A DNA stretch of 64,000 nucleotides from JAEULH01 sp963805915 (GTDB taxonomy: Bacteria > Pseudomonadota > Alphaproteobacteria > Rhodospirillales > Defluviicoccaceae), in contig CAWDWD010000012.1 in the NCBI GenBank assembly GCA_963805915.1, positions 62,001-126,000 of the forward strand, given 5' to 3'. Shown piece after piece: positions 19,786 to 28,149 of the stretch. Position 1 is the first letter of the stretch; the number at the start of each line of letters is the position of its first letter. A model generated the notes under the pieces. It was not told the origin of the DNA. It was given only the letters and a program-made list of their open reading frames with translations, and did no database searches. The position numbers and the translations under genes are program-made.

Positions 19786-20584
19786 ATGCGTGGTTCATCT
19801 CGTTTCGGTACTTCTTGTTTCGCCGCCGGCGCCCTGGTTGTTGCCGTGACGGCGTGTTCTTCCCCCATTGGGTTACCGGGCGGCGGCAATACTGTCGACA
19901 CTGTCGGTCCGGCCGGGCCGTACAGCTGCCAGCACCCGCTGGGCAGCGTCGTGGTCGTGGCCTCCGAGCCGTCATCGGTGCAACAACAGGACCTGGCGGC
20001 GGTCGAACCCTTGATCGGAGTTCTTTCGCGGCAATCGCGTTGCTTCTTCGTCGCCGCGCGCGGCAAGGCGATCGAGGAGGCCGCCCAACGCGAGCAGCAA
20101 CTGAGCGGAGCGGACGGCGGGGGTCTGACCGCCGCGGACTACTCCCTCACAATCGCGGTCACCTTCGTCGGCAAGACGGGCGAGAGCAAATTGGCTGCTC
20201 TTTTCGGCGGCGCCAATGGCGCGCTTGGCGCGCGGCCCTTGTCGAAGTGGAACGGGCTCGTCAACCAGTCCGCCGAACTCGACCTTAGAATCCAACGAGG
20301 CGAATGTCGTTCTAACCCTTGTCGACAATCACACTGGATTTGAGATCGGCGCGGCGCAAGGCTCCGCAACCGCCAGTTCGACGAACATGACCGGCTCGCT
20401 GGGAGCCCTGTGGAGCCAGGACAGCGGCAGCGGGACGGCCAGTTCCTACCAGAAAACCCCCGAGGCGCGGCTGGTCTCGGCGGCTGTGATGGACGGGTTT
20501 CAAAAGCTTGTCGCGAACGTGGAACCCGATTTGGTCTACCGTGGTGATGGCCCTACGGCGGGAACCGGTAGGCCCGATCAGTAG
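19786..20584 (+). pseudogene. Frameshifted lipoprotein with CsgG/LpoB-like C-terminal region
   Basis: A good ribosome-binding site precedes an N-terminal lipoprotein signal with lipobox VTAC (Cys at about residue 25), so the product would be an outer-membrane or periplasmic lipoprotein. Frame 1 runs to NQSAELDLR at about 20292. The natural continuation (SNEANVVLTLVDNHTGFEIG through QKLVANVEPDLVY) lies in another frame from about 20291 to the stop at 20584. The tail pattern (variable-number lipoprotein acting on the envelope) resembles CsgG/LpoB-type proteins, but this is a weak assignment. The gene is either broken or affected by a one-base sequencing error. Confidence 0.65.
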
Positions 20585-20653
20585 CATCAGGCGCGGGGAG
20601 GTCCCTGGAAGTTCCTTCCCCGCCTCCTGATTGGCGGCCGCACAGGGTGCGCT

Positions 20654-21010
20654 TCAGCGTTCGACGATCATCTCGAAGCCGCCGAAAATCATGCGTTTGC
20701 CGTCGAAGGGCATCGGGTTAGTGTCCGGTTGCAGGCGCGGATCGGCCATGACCTTCCCGTGCGCCGCGTCGCGGACCTCGCGCGATGGCCAGATGATCCA
20801 CGAGAACACCACCGTTTCGTCGTCCTTGCGTTTGACCGCCATCGGAAACGATGTGACTTCTCCGTCGGGAACATCATCGCCCCAGCATTCGACGATCTTC
20901 AATGCGCCGTGCTCCTTGAAGACCTCGGCCGCTTGTTGGGCATGAGCTGTAAATTTCTCCCGGTTTGCGGATGGCACCGCGATAACAAATCCGTCGACAT
21001 AGCTCATCAT
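20654..21010 (-). CDS. DUF1428 family protein
   Basis: 118-aa dimeric alpha/beta-barrel (ABM-like) protein. Typical features are MSYVDGFVIAVP at the N-terminus and DGKRMIFGGFEMIVE at the C-terminus. Function is unknown; such genes repeatedly co-occur with ECF42 sigma factors. The start is supported by AAGGAGGA. It is the last gene of the sigma-factor operon. Confidence 0.85.
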   Translation of the reverse strand: MMSYVDGFVIAVPSANREKFTAHAQQAAEVFKEHGALKIVECWGDDVPDGEVTSFPMAVKRKDDETVVFSWIIWPSREVRDAAHGKVMADPRLQPDTNPMPFDGKRMIFGGFEMIVER

Positions 21011-21056
21011 GGTCCTCCTTACTTTTGCTAGTTGAAGCTGCTGGTCGGCACCTCGG

Positions 21057-21545
21057 CTAGGCTTGCCCGTCGTACGCCTGTTTCAGTTTCTCGATGTCGA
21101 GCTTCACCATTTGCATCATCGCCGCCATGACGCGCCTCGCTTTCTCCGGGTCCGGCTGCATCATCATGTCCATCATCGCCTCGGGCACGATTTGCCATGA
21201 GACGCCGAACTTGTCCTTCAGCCAGCCGCACTGGACGGGTTTGCCGCCGTCCCCGGTCAAGGAATCCCATAGCCGGTCGACCTCGGCCTGATCCGCGCAG
21301 TTGATGAAGAGCGAGATCGCGTCGTTGAAAGCGTCGTGCGGGCCGCCGTTCAGGGCCTTGAAGCTTTGCCCCTTGAGCGTGAACTCGACGAGAATAACGC
21401 AGCCCGACTTCGCGCCCGGCGTATCGAGGGCCGACTTGACCACCCGGTCGATGCGCGAGTCCGGGAAGACGGATACGTAGAACGCGGCGGCCTCCTCGGC
21501 CCGGCCGTCGAACCACAGGCAAGGGCTGATTTTCTCACTGGACAT
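21057..21545 (-). CDS. VOC-superfamily PhnB-like protein
   Basis: 162-aa protein of the 3-demethylubiquinone-9 3-methyltransferase-like (PhnB/DUF3828-type) VOC family, with PCLWFDGRAEEAAAFYVSVF at the N-terminus and GWLKDKFGVSWQIVP later. No enzymatic activity is established for this group. It overlaps the preceding VOC gene by 11 bp. Confidence 0.85.
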   Translation of the reverse strand: MSSEKISPCLWFDGRAEEAAAFYVSVFPDSRIDRVVKSALDTPGAKSGCVILVEFTLKGQSFKALNGGPHDAFNDAISLFINCADQAEVDRLWDSLTGDGGKPVQCGWLKDKFGVSWQIVPEAMMDMMMQPDPEKARRVMAAMMQMVKLDIEKLKQAYDGQA

Positions 21546-22047
21546 TCTCGGCGTCCTTTGCGGATCGCGTCCCGCTTACTTCCTCCATGGCCTGCCGCGC
21601 CGCGTCCCTCAGCTCCTGTTCGCTCATGTCGCGCAGGTGGGTCGCGATCGACCAGCGGTGGCCGAAGGGGTCTTCGATGACGCCGTAGCGGTCGCCCCAA
21701 AACATGTCGGCGACAGGCATGACCAGCGTCGCGCCCGCCTCGATGGCGCGCGCGACAAGGGCATCAACGTCGCCGACCATCAGATGGAGGCTCACCGGCG
21801 TCCCCTTCAGCGTCTTCGGGCCGGCCATGCCGCAGCCGACGTTTTCGTCCATCAGCATCACCATGGCGCCGTTGATGCGGATCGCCGCGTGCATCAGTTT
21901 GCCGTCGTCGGCGGGCAGGCGGATCATCTCCTCGGCGCCGAACGCGCGTTTGTAGAATGCGATGGCTTCCGCGGCGCCGGCGATCACCAGGTGAGGCGAG
22001 AGGCTGTTGTTGACGCCGCCGCGCGCGTCTGACTTGGGGTCGGTCAT
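21535..22047 (-). CDS. VOC-superfamily glyoxalase/bleomycin-resistance-like protein
   Basis: 170-aa protein with SPHLVIAGAAEAIAFYKRAF and DPFGHRWSIATHLRDMS, a common VOC pattern. The ATG at 22047 forms an ATGA overlap with the upstream gene and follows AGGAGGAAC. Substrate unknown. Confidence 0.85.
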   Translation of the reverse strand: MTDPKSDARGGVNNSLSPHLVIAGAAEAIAFYKRAFGAEEMIRLPADDGKLMHAAIRINGAMVMLMDENVGCGMAGPKTLKGTPVSLHLMVGDVDALVARAIEAGATLVMPVADMFWGDRYGVIEDPFGHRWSIATHLRDMSEQELRDAARQAMEEVSGTRSAKDAENVQ

Positions 22048-22496
22048 GACGGTTCCTCCTCGTTGTGTTTGAATTGCCTGTCCCACTCCGCCGCGCTCGG
22101 GTCCATCCAGATAATCTCCCAGATGTGCCCGTCGGGGTCCTCGAAGCTGCGCTGGTACATGAAGCCGCGATCCTCCGGACCCCGAGGTTCGCGGCCGCCG
22201 GCCTCGATGGCTCCGTCGACGAGCGCGTCGACCTTCGCCTTGCTCTCCACCGCGAGGCAGGTCAGGACCTCACTCACTCTATGCGCGTCGGCGATCTCCT
22301 TTGTGGTGAATGTCTTGAACAGGGCCTCGGTCAGCAGCATGGCGTGGATGCCATCGGCGATGATGATGCAGGCCGCCGTCTCGTCGCTGAACCGCGGGTT
22401 GACGGTGAAGCCGAGCCGCTTAAAGAACGCGACCGAGCGATCCAGATCGCCCACCGCCAAGTTTACGAAAATCTGTGTACCCGTCTGAGTGTTCAA
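22044..22496 (-). CDS. VOC-superfamily glyoxalase-like protein
   Basis: 150-aa single VOC-fold protein: QIFVNLAVGDLDRSVAFFKR at the N-terminus and DPDGHIWEIIWMDPSA at the C-terminus. The stop overlaps the next start by 4 bp. Third of three VOC-type genes in this operon; function unknown. Confidence 0.85.
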   Translation of the reverse strand: MNTQTGTQIFVNLAVGDLDRSVAFFKRLGFTVNPRFSDETAACIIIADGIHAMLLTEALFKTFTTKEIADAHRVSEVLTCLAVESKAKVDALVDGAIEAGGREPRGPEDRGFMYQRSFEDPDGHIWEIIWMDPSAAEWDRQFKHNEEEPS

Positions 22497-22512
22497 GGCC
22501 TTTCACTCCCTG

Positions 22513-22947
22513 TCAATTTCCGCCTGACCGTCGTCGTCCGGCGGCAGCGCGGGAAACTTCGCTAAGGGCCGGGTCGACAACATCCCAGGCGTGGCCGCGG
22601 CTCGTGTAGCAGACGAACTCGGGCTTGAAGACGCCGGGGTCGTCGAGGCTGCCGACGCGGATGGTCACAATGCTGGGGTAGCCGCCCGGGGCGCCGCCGA
22701 CGGGAGAACCGCAGGCCGCGCAGAAGCCGCGGCGGACGATCTCGCCGCTGTCGGCCTTGACCGCGTAGTAGGTCGGCGTCCCGGTCCACTCCACCGCGTC
22801 TGCGGGAAAGCCCATCAGGCTGGTATGACCGGCGCCGGTCTCGTGCTGACAGTCGCGGCACTGGCAATGGCCGGCGAACAACGGCTCGGCCTTGATCTCG
22901 TAACGGATGGCGCGGCAGGCGCAACCCCCGCGATATGGTATGGGCAT
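22513..22947 (-). CDS. GFA/CENP-V family zinc-binding protein
   Basis: 144-aa glutathione-dependent formaldehyde-activating-like protein. Zinc-binding cysteines lie in GGCACRAIRYE, HCQCRDCQHETG and GFCAACGSPVG. Despite the family name, formaldehyde activation by this group is doubtful. The ATG at 22947 follows GAGGAA; a longer frame is not supported. Confidence 0.85.
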   Translation of the reverse strand: MPIPYRGGCACRAIRYEIKAEPLFAGHCQCRDCQHETGAGHTSLMGFPADAVEWTGTPTYYAVKADSGEIVRRGFCAACGSPVGGAPGGYPSIVTIRVGSLDDPGVFKPEFVCYTSRGHAWDVVDPALSEVSRAAAGRRRSGGN

Positions 22948-23053
22948 GGAATATTTCCTCATTCTCCAAGGACGCATGGACTGGCAACGATCCGACAGCT
23001 AACCCGCATTTTTTGAGAATTTCTTGGCGCCGTTGCGCCGCCCGCGACGCGGT

Positions 23054-24298
23054 TCATCGACCACGGCTCAGGCGGTCCAGGTGACGGCGGATATGCGCGG
23101 CCTCGGCCGGCGTGTTGGCGAGAGCGATGGCCTGGTCAAAGGCTGCGCGGGCCTTGTCCCCGCGGCCAAGCTCAAGGAGAAAGGCGCCTCTCGCGCCATG
23201 AAAGTAGAAATAGTTCGCGAGTTTCGCCGCCAGCGGCTCGATCATCGCCAGCGCCGCCTCCGGGCCGCGGACCTTGGCCAGCGCCACGGCGCGGTTGAGC
23301 GTCACCACCGGCGACGGCTGCATCTGCTCGAGCGCCGCGTAAAGGAGATCGATCCGCGCCCAGTCGGTGTCTTCGGCGCGGGTGGCCCGGCCATGAGCGG
23401 CCGCGATCGCGGCCTGGACCTGATACGGACCCGGACGGCCATGGCGCGCGGCCTTGTCGACGAGCGCCAAGCCCTCGACGATCAGTGTCCTGTTCCACAG
23501 GCCGCGATCCTGGTCGGCGAGCAGGACGGCGTTGCCGCCGGCGTCGAACCGGGCCGGCGCGCGCGCGTGCTGAAGCAGCAGCAGGGCCGTCAGCCCCATG
23601 ATCTCCGGCTCGTTCGAATAGAGGCCGAGCAGCAGCCGGGCCAGCCTGATCGCCTCCTCGCACAGCGCGGCGCGGGCGCCGCTTTCGGCGACGCCGGTTG
23701 AATAGCCCTCATTGAAGACGAGGTAGATCATGGCGGCGACCGCCGCGAGGCGCTCGCCTCGTTCCGCGGCACCCGGCGCCTCGAAGGGCACATCCGCCCT
23801 GGCGATGCGCGCCTTGGCGCGGGTGATGCGTTGCTCCATGGCGGCGTCGCCGACGAGAAAGGCGCGCGCGATCCGGCTCACCGAAAGGCCGGAGACAATG
23901 CGGAGCGCCAGCGCGATCTGCTGGGTGGCGGGCAACTCAGGATGGCAGCAGATGAACAGAAGCCGAAGGATGTCGTCGCGGTAATCGGCCTCGTCGATCC
24001 GTGCGGCGATCGCGCGCTCCGCGTCGGAAAGATCCGAAACGGCGTCGTCTGGCGGCAGCGGCTGGTGTTTGTTTTGCCGGCGCGCCGCGTCGATGGCGGC
24101 GTTCTTGCCGACCATGATGAGCCAGGCGGTCGCATCGCGCGGCGGACCGTTTCTCGGCCAGACGGTGAGCGCCCGGAGGCAGGCCTCCTGATAGGCTTCC
24201 TCGGCGATATCGAGATCGCGGAAATAACGGAGCAGCGCCGCGACCGCCCGCGGGCGGGCTGAGGTCAAAACGGCGCCGATCCAGGGGGCTTCGCTCAC
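23054..24298 (-). CDS. ECF42-type RNA polymerase sigma factor with C-terminal TPR-like extension
   Basis: 414-aa extracytoplasmic-function sigma factor. The sigma2 region is at residues ~15-85 (FRDLDIAEEAYQEACLRAL). The sigma4 region is near residues 110-165 (LPATQQIALALRIVSGLSV, FLVGDAAMEQRITRAK). A roughly 240-residue helical, TPR-like extension follows, including LYAALEQMQPSPVVTLNRAV, which is diagnostic of ECF42. In this group the extension, rather than an anti-sigma factor, controls activity. It lies 24 bp downstream of a DGPF/YciI gene, the classic ECF42 partner. Confidence 0.92.
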   Translation of the reverse strand: MSEAPWIGAVLTSARPRAVAALLRYFRDLDIAEEAYQEACLRALTVWPRNGPPRDATAWLIMVGKNAAIDAARRQNKHQPLPPDDAVSDLSDAERAIAARIDEADYRDDILRLLFICCHPELPATQQIALALRIVSGLSVSRIARAFLVGDAAMEQRITRAKARIARADVPFEAPGAAERGERLAAVAAMIYLVFNEGYSTGVAESGARAALCEEAIRLARLLLGLYSNEPEIMGLTALLLLQHARAPARFDAGGNAVLLADQDRGLWNRTLIVEGLALVDKAARHGRPGPYQVQAAIAAAHGRATRAEDTDWARIDLLYAALEQMQPSPVVTLNRAVALAKVRGPEAALAMIEPLAAKLANYFYFHGARGAFLLELGRGDKARAAFDQAIALANTPAEAAHIRRHLDRLSRGR

Positions 24299-24322
24299 GT
24301 CGCCACCTCGCGGTAGCCCCGT

Positions 24323-24694
24323 TCAAGCCGCCGCGTTATTGGAGAAGAACAAACCGATGGGGCGGATCTCGTAGGCCCCGCCCGGATTTGCCCTGCCGAG
24401 CTCGCGCGCGATCTCCAAAACCTCATCCAGCGAGCCGCAGTCGACGACGTAGAAGCCGAGGAGCTGCTCCTTGGTCTCCGCGAAGGGCCCATCGATCACG
24501 AGCGGCGGCTCGCGGTCCTTCCTCAGCGTTGTCGCCGCGGTGGTCGGCAGCAGCCGGGCCACGGGGCCAAGCTTGCCCTGCTCGGCGATCCTCTTATGGA
24601 CGACGGCGAGCCTGGCCATGACCGCGTCGTCTTCCTCCCTGCTCCAGGAGCAAACGACCTTTTCGTCATGATAGCAAAGGATGGCGTAGTGCAT
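24323..24694 (-). CDS. YciI-like DGPF-domain protein
   Basis: 123-aa YCII-related protein with the name-giving motif VIDGPFAETKEQLLGFYVVD. It begins MHYAILCYHDE. The start at 24694 is set by a strong AAAGGAGA site. DGPF proteins are the known targets and neighbours of ECF41/ECF42 sigma factors; their biochemical role is unclear. First gene of the operon. Confidence 0.9.
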   Translation of the reverse strand: MHYAILCYHDEKVVCSWSREEDDAVMARLAVVHKRIAEQGKLGPVARLLPTTAATTLRKDREPPLVIDGPFAETKEQLLGFYVVDCGSLDEVLEIARELGRANPGGAYEIRPIGLFFSNNAAA

Positions 24695-24722
24695 GGTTGT
24701 CTCCTTTTTCGAACCCTCCCGA

Positions 24723-24750
24723 GGACGAACGAGCAAGCTCCATCCCGACA
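24723..24750 (-). promoter_or_regulatory. Candidate ECF42-dependent promoter
   Basis: On the minus strand TGTCGG (24750-24745) is followed after 17 bp by CGTCC (24727-24723), about 29 bp before the YciI start. This is close to the ECF42 promoter pattern as I recall it (TGTCGA, 16-17 bp, CGTC/CGAC). Position and strand fit autoregulation of the operon. Confidence 0.5.
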
Positions 24751-24917
24751 CTTGGGCGTGGAGTTGGTCTCAGTTTAGTCCTCGGGGCCGGAAACAGGAG
24801 GCGCTGGCAGTGCGCTGCCGTGACGCGGGACAAACCGAAAATAGCCGAGAGCGGCTGGACCCACTCGACATCGTGGGGCGGCCGAGGGCCTGTTTGCCTC
24901 TACCGCCCCGCGTTGGC

Positions 24918-25319
24918 TTAATTGGACAGCGTTTTCAGGTAAGCGATGACGTCGGCGCGGTCCTGGGGATCGGCGAGCTTGAACGCCATGCCGCTGCGCG
25001 CATTGTCGGTGTGGGACTTCACGAACAAAGTCGGATCGGCGAGGTACTCGAAAATATTCTCCTCGGTCCAGTCGAAATCCGCGCCCTTGAGGCCGACGTA
25101 GCGGGGAAAGTCGCTCGATCCTGCCTTTCTGCCGACGACACCATGAAGCGAGGGGCCAACCTTGTTCTTACCGGCCTCGACGGCATGGCAGGCCGCGCAC
25201 TTCTTGAACACCTTTTCGCCGTTGGCCGCGTCTCCGGCCGGCATCTGCGCCTGCGCGGCGCTGGCGGCAATGCCGAGTCCGATGGCCAGACCGAGTGTCA
25301 AGAGGCCCTTGCTGATCAT
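24918..25319 (-). CDS. Soluble class-I cytochrome c
   Basis: 133-aa periplasmic c-type cytochrome. Sec signal peptide (ISKGLLTLGLAIGLGIAASA, cleavage after AQA) is followed by a single haem site CAACH near residue 45. The axial Met lies in RSGMAFKLAD. Matches the cytochrome c2/c550 electron carriers of alphaproteobacteria. Start chosen at 25319 by signal-peptide logic. Likely electron shuttle to a terminal oxidase. Confidence 0.93.
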   Translation of the reverse strand: MISKGLLTLGLAIGLGIAASAAQAQMPAGDAANGEKVFKKCAACHAVEAGKNKVGPSLHGVVGRKAGSSDFPRYVGLKGADFDWTEENIFEYLADPTLFVKSHTDNARSGMAFKLADPQDRADVIAYLKTLSN

Positions 25320-25514
25320 TTTGCGACTCCCGCAGTTGGTTAATTGTCCCGGAGGATCAATCGGCATTATCAACGAGCCACCTCACCGGCACAATAACAA
25401 CGGCAATAACAGCGGCCGTTATCCGCGCCGCATTGACGTGTGTTAAGGGGCGCACTCCGAGGGGTACGGGTCGCGGCCGGGGCGCATTCTCCGAGAGCGT
25501 TCGTAAGCGTCCAT

Positions 25515-25832
25515 CTAGCCGATGGCATGGGTATGGGCATGGTCGTGGCTAGCGAGTTCGGCTTCGCCATGAGCGTGCTGGTGCGGCTTGAGCTCATGCT
25601 TGTCGTGCCCGTGCCCGTGCCCGTGCTCGTGCTCGCCGCGGCGCGCGCAACGACCCGATCCGGCGGAATTGGCGTCGTGGCGATGCGGATGGGCATGCTG
25701 GTGGATGTGATCGTGGCTGTGGACATGCACATGCTCATGAGCGTGCATGACGCCGTCGTGGACATGCTCGTGGGCGTGCACATGGCCGTGGCGATGAGCG
25801 TGGCGATGGCGATGAAGGTGACTGTCGTCCAT
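25515..25832 (-). CDS. Histidine-rich small metal-binding protein
   Basis: 105-aa protein with dense His-x-His runs, of the kind HLHRHRHAHRHGHVHAHEH, and a second cluster HEHGHGHGHDKHEL; about one third of residues are His. A strong AAGGAG site precedes the ATG by 10 bp. No domain family is recognised and there is no signal peptide, so it is likely a cytosolic Ni/Zn/Co store or chaperone. The plus strand also has an open frame here, but its Met/Val-rich product is what antisense of His codons would give. Confidence 0.7.
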   Translation of the reverse strand: MDDSHLHRHRHAHRHGHVHAHEHVHDGVMHAHEHVHVHSHDHIHQHAHPHRHDANSAGSGRCARRGEHEHGHGHGHDKHELKPHQHAHGEAELASHDHAHTHAIG

Positions 25833-25965
25833 GTGCCGAAACTCCTTGGGGACAACGAAACCGACAATCCATTATCGCACGGCATCGTCCGCGGCCAAAG
25901 TTTAGGTAACCCCGGCGCTCCACCGGCGGTTGACATCGCCGCTCCCGGCAGCACAGTAGGATGTT

Positions 25966-26529
25966 ATGGAGCAGACGGCGGCGGGCGACTTCTGGGTGTT
26001 CGGCTACGGCTCGTTGATGTGGCGGCCCGGATTTCCTCATATCGAGGCGCTCCCGGCGCTGCTTCGCGGGTATCACCGCTCTTTTTGCGTCTACTCGCAT
26101 CACTACCGGGGAACGCCGGAACAACCCGGCCTGGTCCTCGGTTTGGCGCCGGGCGGGCATTGCGGCGGCTTGGCGTTCCGGACCCGACGCGCCGACGAGG
26201 CGGCGGTGCGCGACTACCTCGACGAACGAGAGCTTGTCAGCTACGCCTACCTGCCGATGACCCTGCGCGTCGAGATCGCCGGCGGCGAAGTGGACGCCTA
26301 CACCTTCGTCGCCGATCCGCACCATCGCCAGTACGCTGGCGAGCTTGGCGTGGAACGCTCGGCCGCGATCATCATGGAGGCGCAAGGCGCCGCCGGCCTC
26401 AACCGGGATTACCTTATCAACACCGTACGCCGTTTGGAAAAGGAGGGCCGCAGCGACGGCTGGCTGCATCCGTTGCTTAAGCGAATCGAACTTTTGACCG
26501 GCGTCATCGAGGCCGGCGGGGGCATCTGA
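25966..26529 (+). CDS. chaC: ChaC-like gamma-glutamylcyclotransferase
   Basis: 187-aa protein with the substrate-pocket motif FGYGSLMWRPGF at the N-terminus and a conserved catalytic-type Glu region (DYLDERELVSYAYLP). ChaC enzymes cleave glutathione to 5-oxoproline and Cys-Gly. It has its own upstream region and is divergent from the His-rich gene. A TTGACA hexamer lies at about 25931, but no convincing -10 follows. Confidence 0.88.
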   Translation: MEQTAAGDFWVFGYGSLMWRPGFPHIEALPALLRGYHRSFCVYSHHYRGTPEQPGLVLGLAPGGHCGGLAFRTRRADEAAVRDYLDERELVSYAYLPMTLRVEIAGGEVDAYTFVADPHHRQYAGELGVERSAAIIMEAQGAAGLNRDYLINTVRRLEKEGRSDGWLHPLLKRIELLTGVIEAGGGI

Positions 26530-26658
26530 GCGCGGTTCCAGGGCGAAGACCGAAACCGCGTATCGGAACCTTTCCCGGTCCTGATGCGTTGTATTTGCAA
26601 TGGCGTCGCCAACGTGCTCGTCGGAGGCGTGTCCGGTGCTGAAGATTTGCGAACGACC

Positions 26659-27330
26659 ATGGCCAATCTGATAACGTTAGCCCGGTTCTTGTTGTTGTTC
26701 GTGCTGGTGGCCATGGCCTATTGGGCGACGCCGCCGTGGCAGCTGCTCAATGCCCCGCTGCTGATCCTGATCATCGCGCTTGACGGCCTCGACGGCTACG
26801 TCGCGCGGCGCCGCAACGAGACAACGGTGTTCGGTTCGATCTTCGACATCGCCGTCGATCGGGTGGTCGAGAATGTTCTGTGGATTGTTCTCGGCAACCT
26901 TGGCCTGATCCCGGTCTGGGTCGCGATTGTCTTCATTGCGCGCGGCGCCATCGTCGATACCATCCGTTACGCCGCGATCTCCGGCGGCAAGACCGTTTAC
27001 GGGATGATGGCCTCGAGATGGGGCCGCGCGCTGGTCTCCAGCCGGGCGATGCGGGCGTTCTACGGTGCGCTCAAGGCGGTGACTTTCGCCTGGGTGTTGC
27101 TGGTTCAGCCGTGGCCGCAACTCGATCCGGCGAGCTGGGCGGCGTGGGTCAATGTCGTCGAAACGACAACGATGGCCCTGGTGCTGGCTTCGGTCTTCAC
27201 CTGCCTGCTGCGCGGCATACCGGTCGTCTGGGAGGTTCTTGCCGATCGGCGGGTCTTCCTCCCCGAATCGAGGACCCCGCCGGCGCGGCCGCGCCGAGCC
27301 TATGGCGAGCAGGCAACCGCTCGCGGCTGA
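26659..27330 (+). CDS. CDP-alcohol phosphatidyltransferase family protein
   Basis: Integral membrane enzyme of the CDP-OH-P transferase family. The full signature DG-x2-AR-x8-G-x3-D-x3-D is present: DGYVARRRNETTVFGSIFD followed by IAVD near residues 45-67. About six helices are predicted. Substrate may be glycerol-3-phosphate, inositol or another alcohol, so the phospholipid made is unknown. The start is uncertain: ATG at 26659 gives MANLITLARF, typical of the family; an in-frame ATG at 26584 would add 25 residues. Confidence 0.85.
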   Translation: MANLITLARFLLLFVLVAMAYWATPPWQLLNAPLLILIIALDGLDGYVARRRNETTVFGSIFDIAVDRVVENVLWIVLGNLGLIPVWVAIVFIARGAIVDTIRYAAISGGKTVYGMMASRWGRALVSSRAMRAFYGALKAVTFAWVLLVQPWPQLDPASWAAWVNVVETTTMALVLASVFTCLLRGIPVVWEVLADRRVFLPESRTPPARPRRAYGEQATARG

Positions 27331-27479
27331 GCGCGACTGTTACGCTGCCGTTACATCGAACGGTCGCTCCGGCGTGCACTACTCTCTTAAGCCATTGATA
27401 AACATAACATACCCGTTGGCATGGTGCTTGCGAACGATCTTCGTGACGCGCTGTCGCACGGGATTGGCCGGCAAGTCAT

Positions 27480-27531
27480 GAGCGACGGTCATGAGCGACG
27501 GGCACAAGCGACGGGCACAAGCGACGGGCAC
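27480..27531. repeat. 13-bp tandem repeat (4 copies)
   Basis: Four copies at period 13 of AAGCGACGGGCAC (first two diverged), in the region before a small ORF. Period 13 means the copies shift frame, so this is not a protein repeat. Confidence 0.85.
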
Positions 27532-27627
27532 AAGCGGGGAACAGGGACGAGAGGGGCGGGCGCCATAAGGATTAGGGTCGAGACCATGTGGGAGAACAGG
27601 AAATGCGGCGACGATCGAGACGGATTA

Positions 27628-27831
27628 ATGACGCCGCGCCAGGATGTCTACTGCGCGGCCCACGTCCTGATCGTCGTCTATGGCGAGGATGCATCGATCG
27701 ACGCGGCGCTCCGCGCTCAGGAACTACAGGCGGCGGGCGATCATGACGGCGCCGCGCTGTGGCGCCGCATTCTCGCCGCCATTGACGACCTTCTTGCCGA
27801 AGAGCGCCTCCAGCACGACGCCCGACAGTAA
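27628..27831 (+). CDS. Small conserved-type hypothetical protein (DUF6961-like)
   Basis: 67-aa protein beginning MTPRQDVYCAAHVLIVVYGE and containing AALWRRILAAIDDLLAEE. This resembles short alphaproteobacterial proteins that start MTPRQ and carry a Trp-Arg-Arg-Ile helix. An in-frame ATG at 27586 is an alternative. No function known. The IS1595 fragment begins 18 bp after its stop. Confidence 0.55.
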   Translation: MTPRQDVYCAAHVLIVVYGEDASIDAALRAQELQAAGDHDGAALWRRILAAIDDLLAEERLQHDARQ

Positions 27832-27849
27832 CGCTTTGCCGAACCTTCT

Positions 27850-27899
27850 AGGTAGCGGGGGATGTGATTTTAGCGGATGGCGCGGTATGTGCCGGTGAT
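27850..27899 (-). mobile_element. 50-bp IS1595 transposase fragment
   Basis: The minus strand matches the intact IS1595 transposase gene in this window (60896-60945) at 48 of 50 bases, encoding the segment around ITGTYRAIR-KHIPRY. One change creates a TAA stop. It is joined directly to the HigB-like relic. Confidence 0.8.
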
Positions 27900-28148
27900 T
27901 TTCGATTTTGGCCTGGTCGTTTTGGAACGTGATCCGCCAGTTTCTTGGTGACAAACAGACTCCAGGTGCCTTTCCGGTCCCGGCAAGCTGATGCGCCTTC
28001 CAACTTGGCACTATTCGTAGCTCCTCTTCCCGCTCCATGTCCTGGAGGAAGGAAACAATGCGTCGGACCTTCGGCAAGACGGCGGGCTGGAGACCGGCGG
28101 CGGCGGCGTCTTCGATAAATCGGCGTAGCCCCTTATGGACCACGAGGG
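27900..28148 (-). pseudogene. HigB/RelE-like toxin relic
   Basis: The minus strand encodes KGLRRFIEDAAAAGLQPAVL, then VRRIVSFLQDMEREEELRI, then SWKAHQLAG. In two shifted frames it continues RDRKGTWSLFVT and NWRITFQNDQAKIE. Together these reproduce the order of a HigB-type mRNA-interferase toxin. At least two frameshifts are present, the C-terminus is replaced by the IS1595 scrap, and no antitoxin gene follows. Confidence 0.65.
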
Positions 28149-28149
28149 C

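Noticed and set aside
24597..24778. Plus-strand small frames opposite the YciI gene and its promoter
   Set aside because: Shadow frames without ribosome-binding sites or recognisable protein features.
25440..26480. 346-aa plus-strand frame rich in Met and Val
   Set aside because: Its first part is the complement of His codons in the histidine-rich gene, and its second part overlaps chaC in the wrong frame.
27480..27531. CRISPR-like array
   Set aside because: The 13-bp units are contiguous with no spacers; the other arrays in the window are likewise plain tandem repeats, and no cas genes are present.
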